Below are positions 14,162-14,606 of a DNA stretch of 14,606 nt, piece by piece (positions within the stretch are counted from its first letter, which is position 1; every line of letters starts with the position of its first letter). The stretch comes from an uncultured Pseudomonadota bacterium (GTDB taxonomy: Bacteria > Pseudomonadota > Gammaproteobacteria > Burkholderiales > SG8-41), in contig CAMPGR010000096.1 in NCBI GenBank assembly GCA_946885605.1, forward strand, positions 1 to 14,606. Reading direction: 5' to 3'. The translations under genes and the position numbers were made by a program. The notes below the pieces were generated by a model. That model saw only the letters and a program-made list of their open reading frames with translations, made no database searches and was not told where the DNA came from.

Positions 14162-14606
14162 ATGGCCTCCATCCGGAAAATTCCCGTCAGCACCGGCATC
14201 TTGTGGGTCGAGGTGCCGAGCGCCGACGTGCGCATCCTGTGCGGGTGTCCCGAGGACGCGGTCAAGCACCTGCTGCGCAAAGGGCTGATCGTTCCGATAG
14301 AAGTGAACGGCGTGGCGTGCGAGACGGGCCCCAACGCGATCCTGCTGTCTGATCTCGCGATTCAGAACGGGCGCGTCTGCAGCCGCTCGGAGTTTCCCGT
14401 CCTGCAGATGCTGTACAACCAGGGGCTCATCGTTCCGAATCATCCGCGCAATACCGGTCTGCTGCCGCTCCTCATTGGTTCGCGCCGGCAGGTCGCTGCG
14501 CAAATGGCCTACATCTTCCGCGGGAACTACGGTCTCACGACGCGCGAGGAATTGCTGGCCGCGGGTCTCTCGCAGAATCAGGCGGACGAATTGATGCGCA
14601 TGAAGC
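14162..14606 (+). CDS. Unassigned conserved-looking protein, 3' truncated by the window edge
   Basis: An open frame of 148 codons starts at the ATG at 14162; a stop in the same frame at 14153 rules out an earlier start. The protein begins MASIRKIPVSTGILWVEVPS and contains VRILCGCPEDAVKHLLRKGL, ETGPNAILLSDLAIQNG, FPVLQMLYNQGLIVPNHP, PLLIGSRRQVAAQMAYIFRGNYGL and a terminal ELLAAGLSQNQADELMRMK. Codon use is strongly GC at third positions, and the protein reads as compact and soluble, with no signal peptide or membrane segment. CGCPEDAVKHL could be part of a metal or nucleotide site, but I cannot name the family with confidence; proteins I vaguely recall with this start carry further domains downstream. 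It is probably unrelated to the catabolic genes. There is no strong ribosome site. Confidence 0.7.
   Translation, partial: MASIRKIPVSTGILWVEVPSADVRILCGCPEDAVKHLLRKGLIVPIEVNGVACETGPNAILLSDLAIQNGRVCSRSEFPVLQMLYNQGLIVPNHPRNTGLLPLLIGSRRQVAAQMAYIFRGNYGLTTREELLAAGLSQNQADELMRMK

Overview
This is a GC-rich (by eye, mid-60s percent), densely coded window. It most resembles a Betaproteobacterium of the Burkholderiales or Rhodocyclales type, perhaps an uncultured one. The reasons are orphan Bug/TctC periplasmic solute-binding proteins, molybdenum-hydroxylase and UbiD catabolic genes, and several families of short palindromic intergenic repeats. The lineage is an inference from gene content only.

Layout. 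Positions 1-627 hold an ORF open at the left edge. Its first ~137 codons read as a cobalamin-binding domain of a B12/radical-SAM protein and its last ~68 codons as the C-terminus of a Bug/TctC protein, so it is a chimera. Positions 722-3410 (+) hold a tight pair: a ketopantoate-reductase-family dehydrogenase and a UbiD-family prenyl-FMN decarboxylase. The decarboxylase's stop codon lies inside a perfect 18-bp palindromic repeat. Positions 3439-11886 (-) look like one long operon. In transcription order it encodes a 2Fe-2S subunit, a fused molybdopterin-plus-FAD hydroxylase polypeptide (1074 aa), a Bug protein, a ThDP-dependent acetolactate-synthase-like enzyme, a second Bug protein and a sirtuin. 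Divergent from it is a LigI-like amidohydrolase (12039-12794, +). A repeat-rich gap separates this from a convergent beta-hydroxyacid dehydrogenase (12976-13896, -). A truncated, unassigned conserved gene runs off the right edge (14162-14606, +).

Working together (inference): the Bug proteins would capture a carboxylated or aromatic/heterocyclic substrate in the periplasm. The Mo hydroxylase would hydroxylate a ring or aldehyde. UbiD would decarboxylate an unsaturated or aromatic acid. The ThDP enzyme would cleave or ligate a 2-oxoacid. The amidohydrolase would open a lactone-like or amide ring, and the two dehydrogenases would process oxo/hydroxy acids. No substrate can be named from sequence alone. 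The most notable points are the L-M fused hydroxylase, the compact six-gene catabolic operon carrying two Bug proteins but no visible membrane transporter, the chimeric left-edge ORF, and a near-perfect 27-bp dyad just upstream of the ThDP gene.
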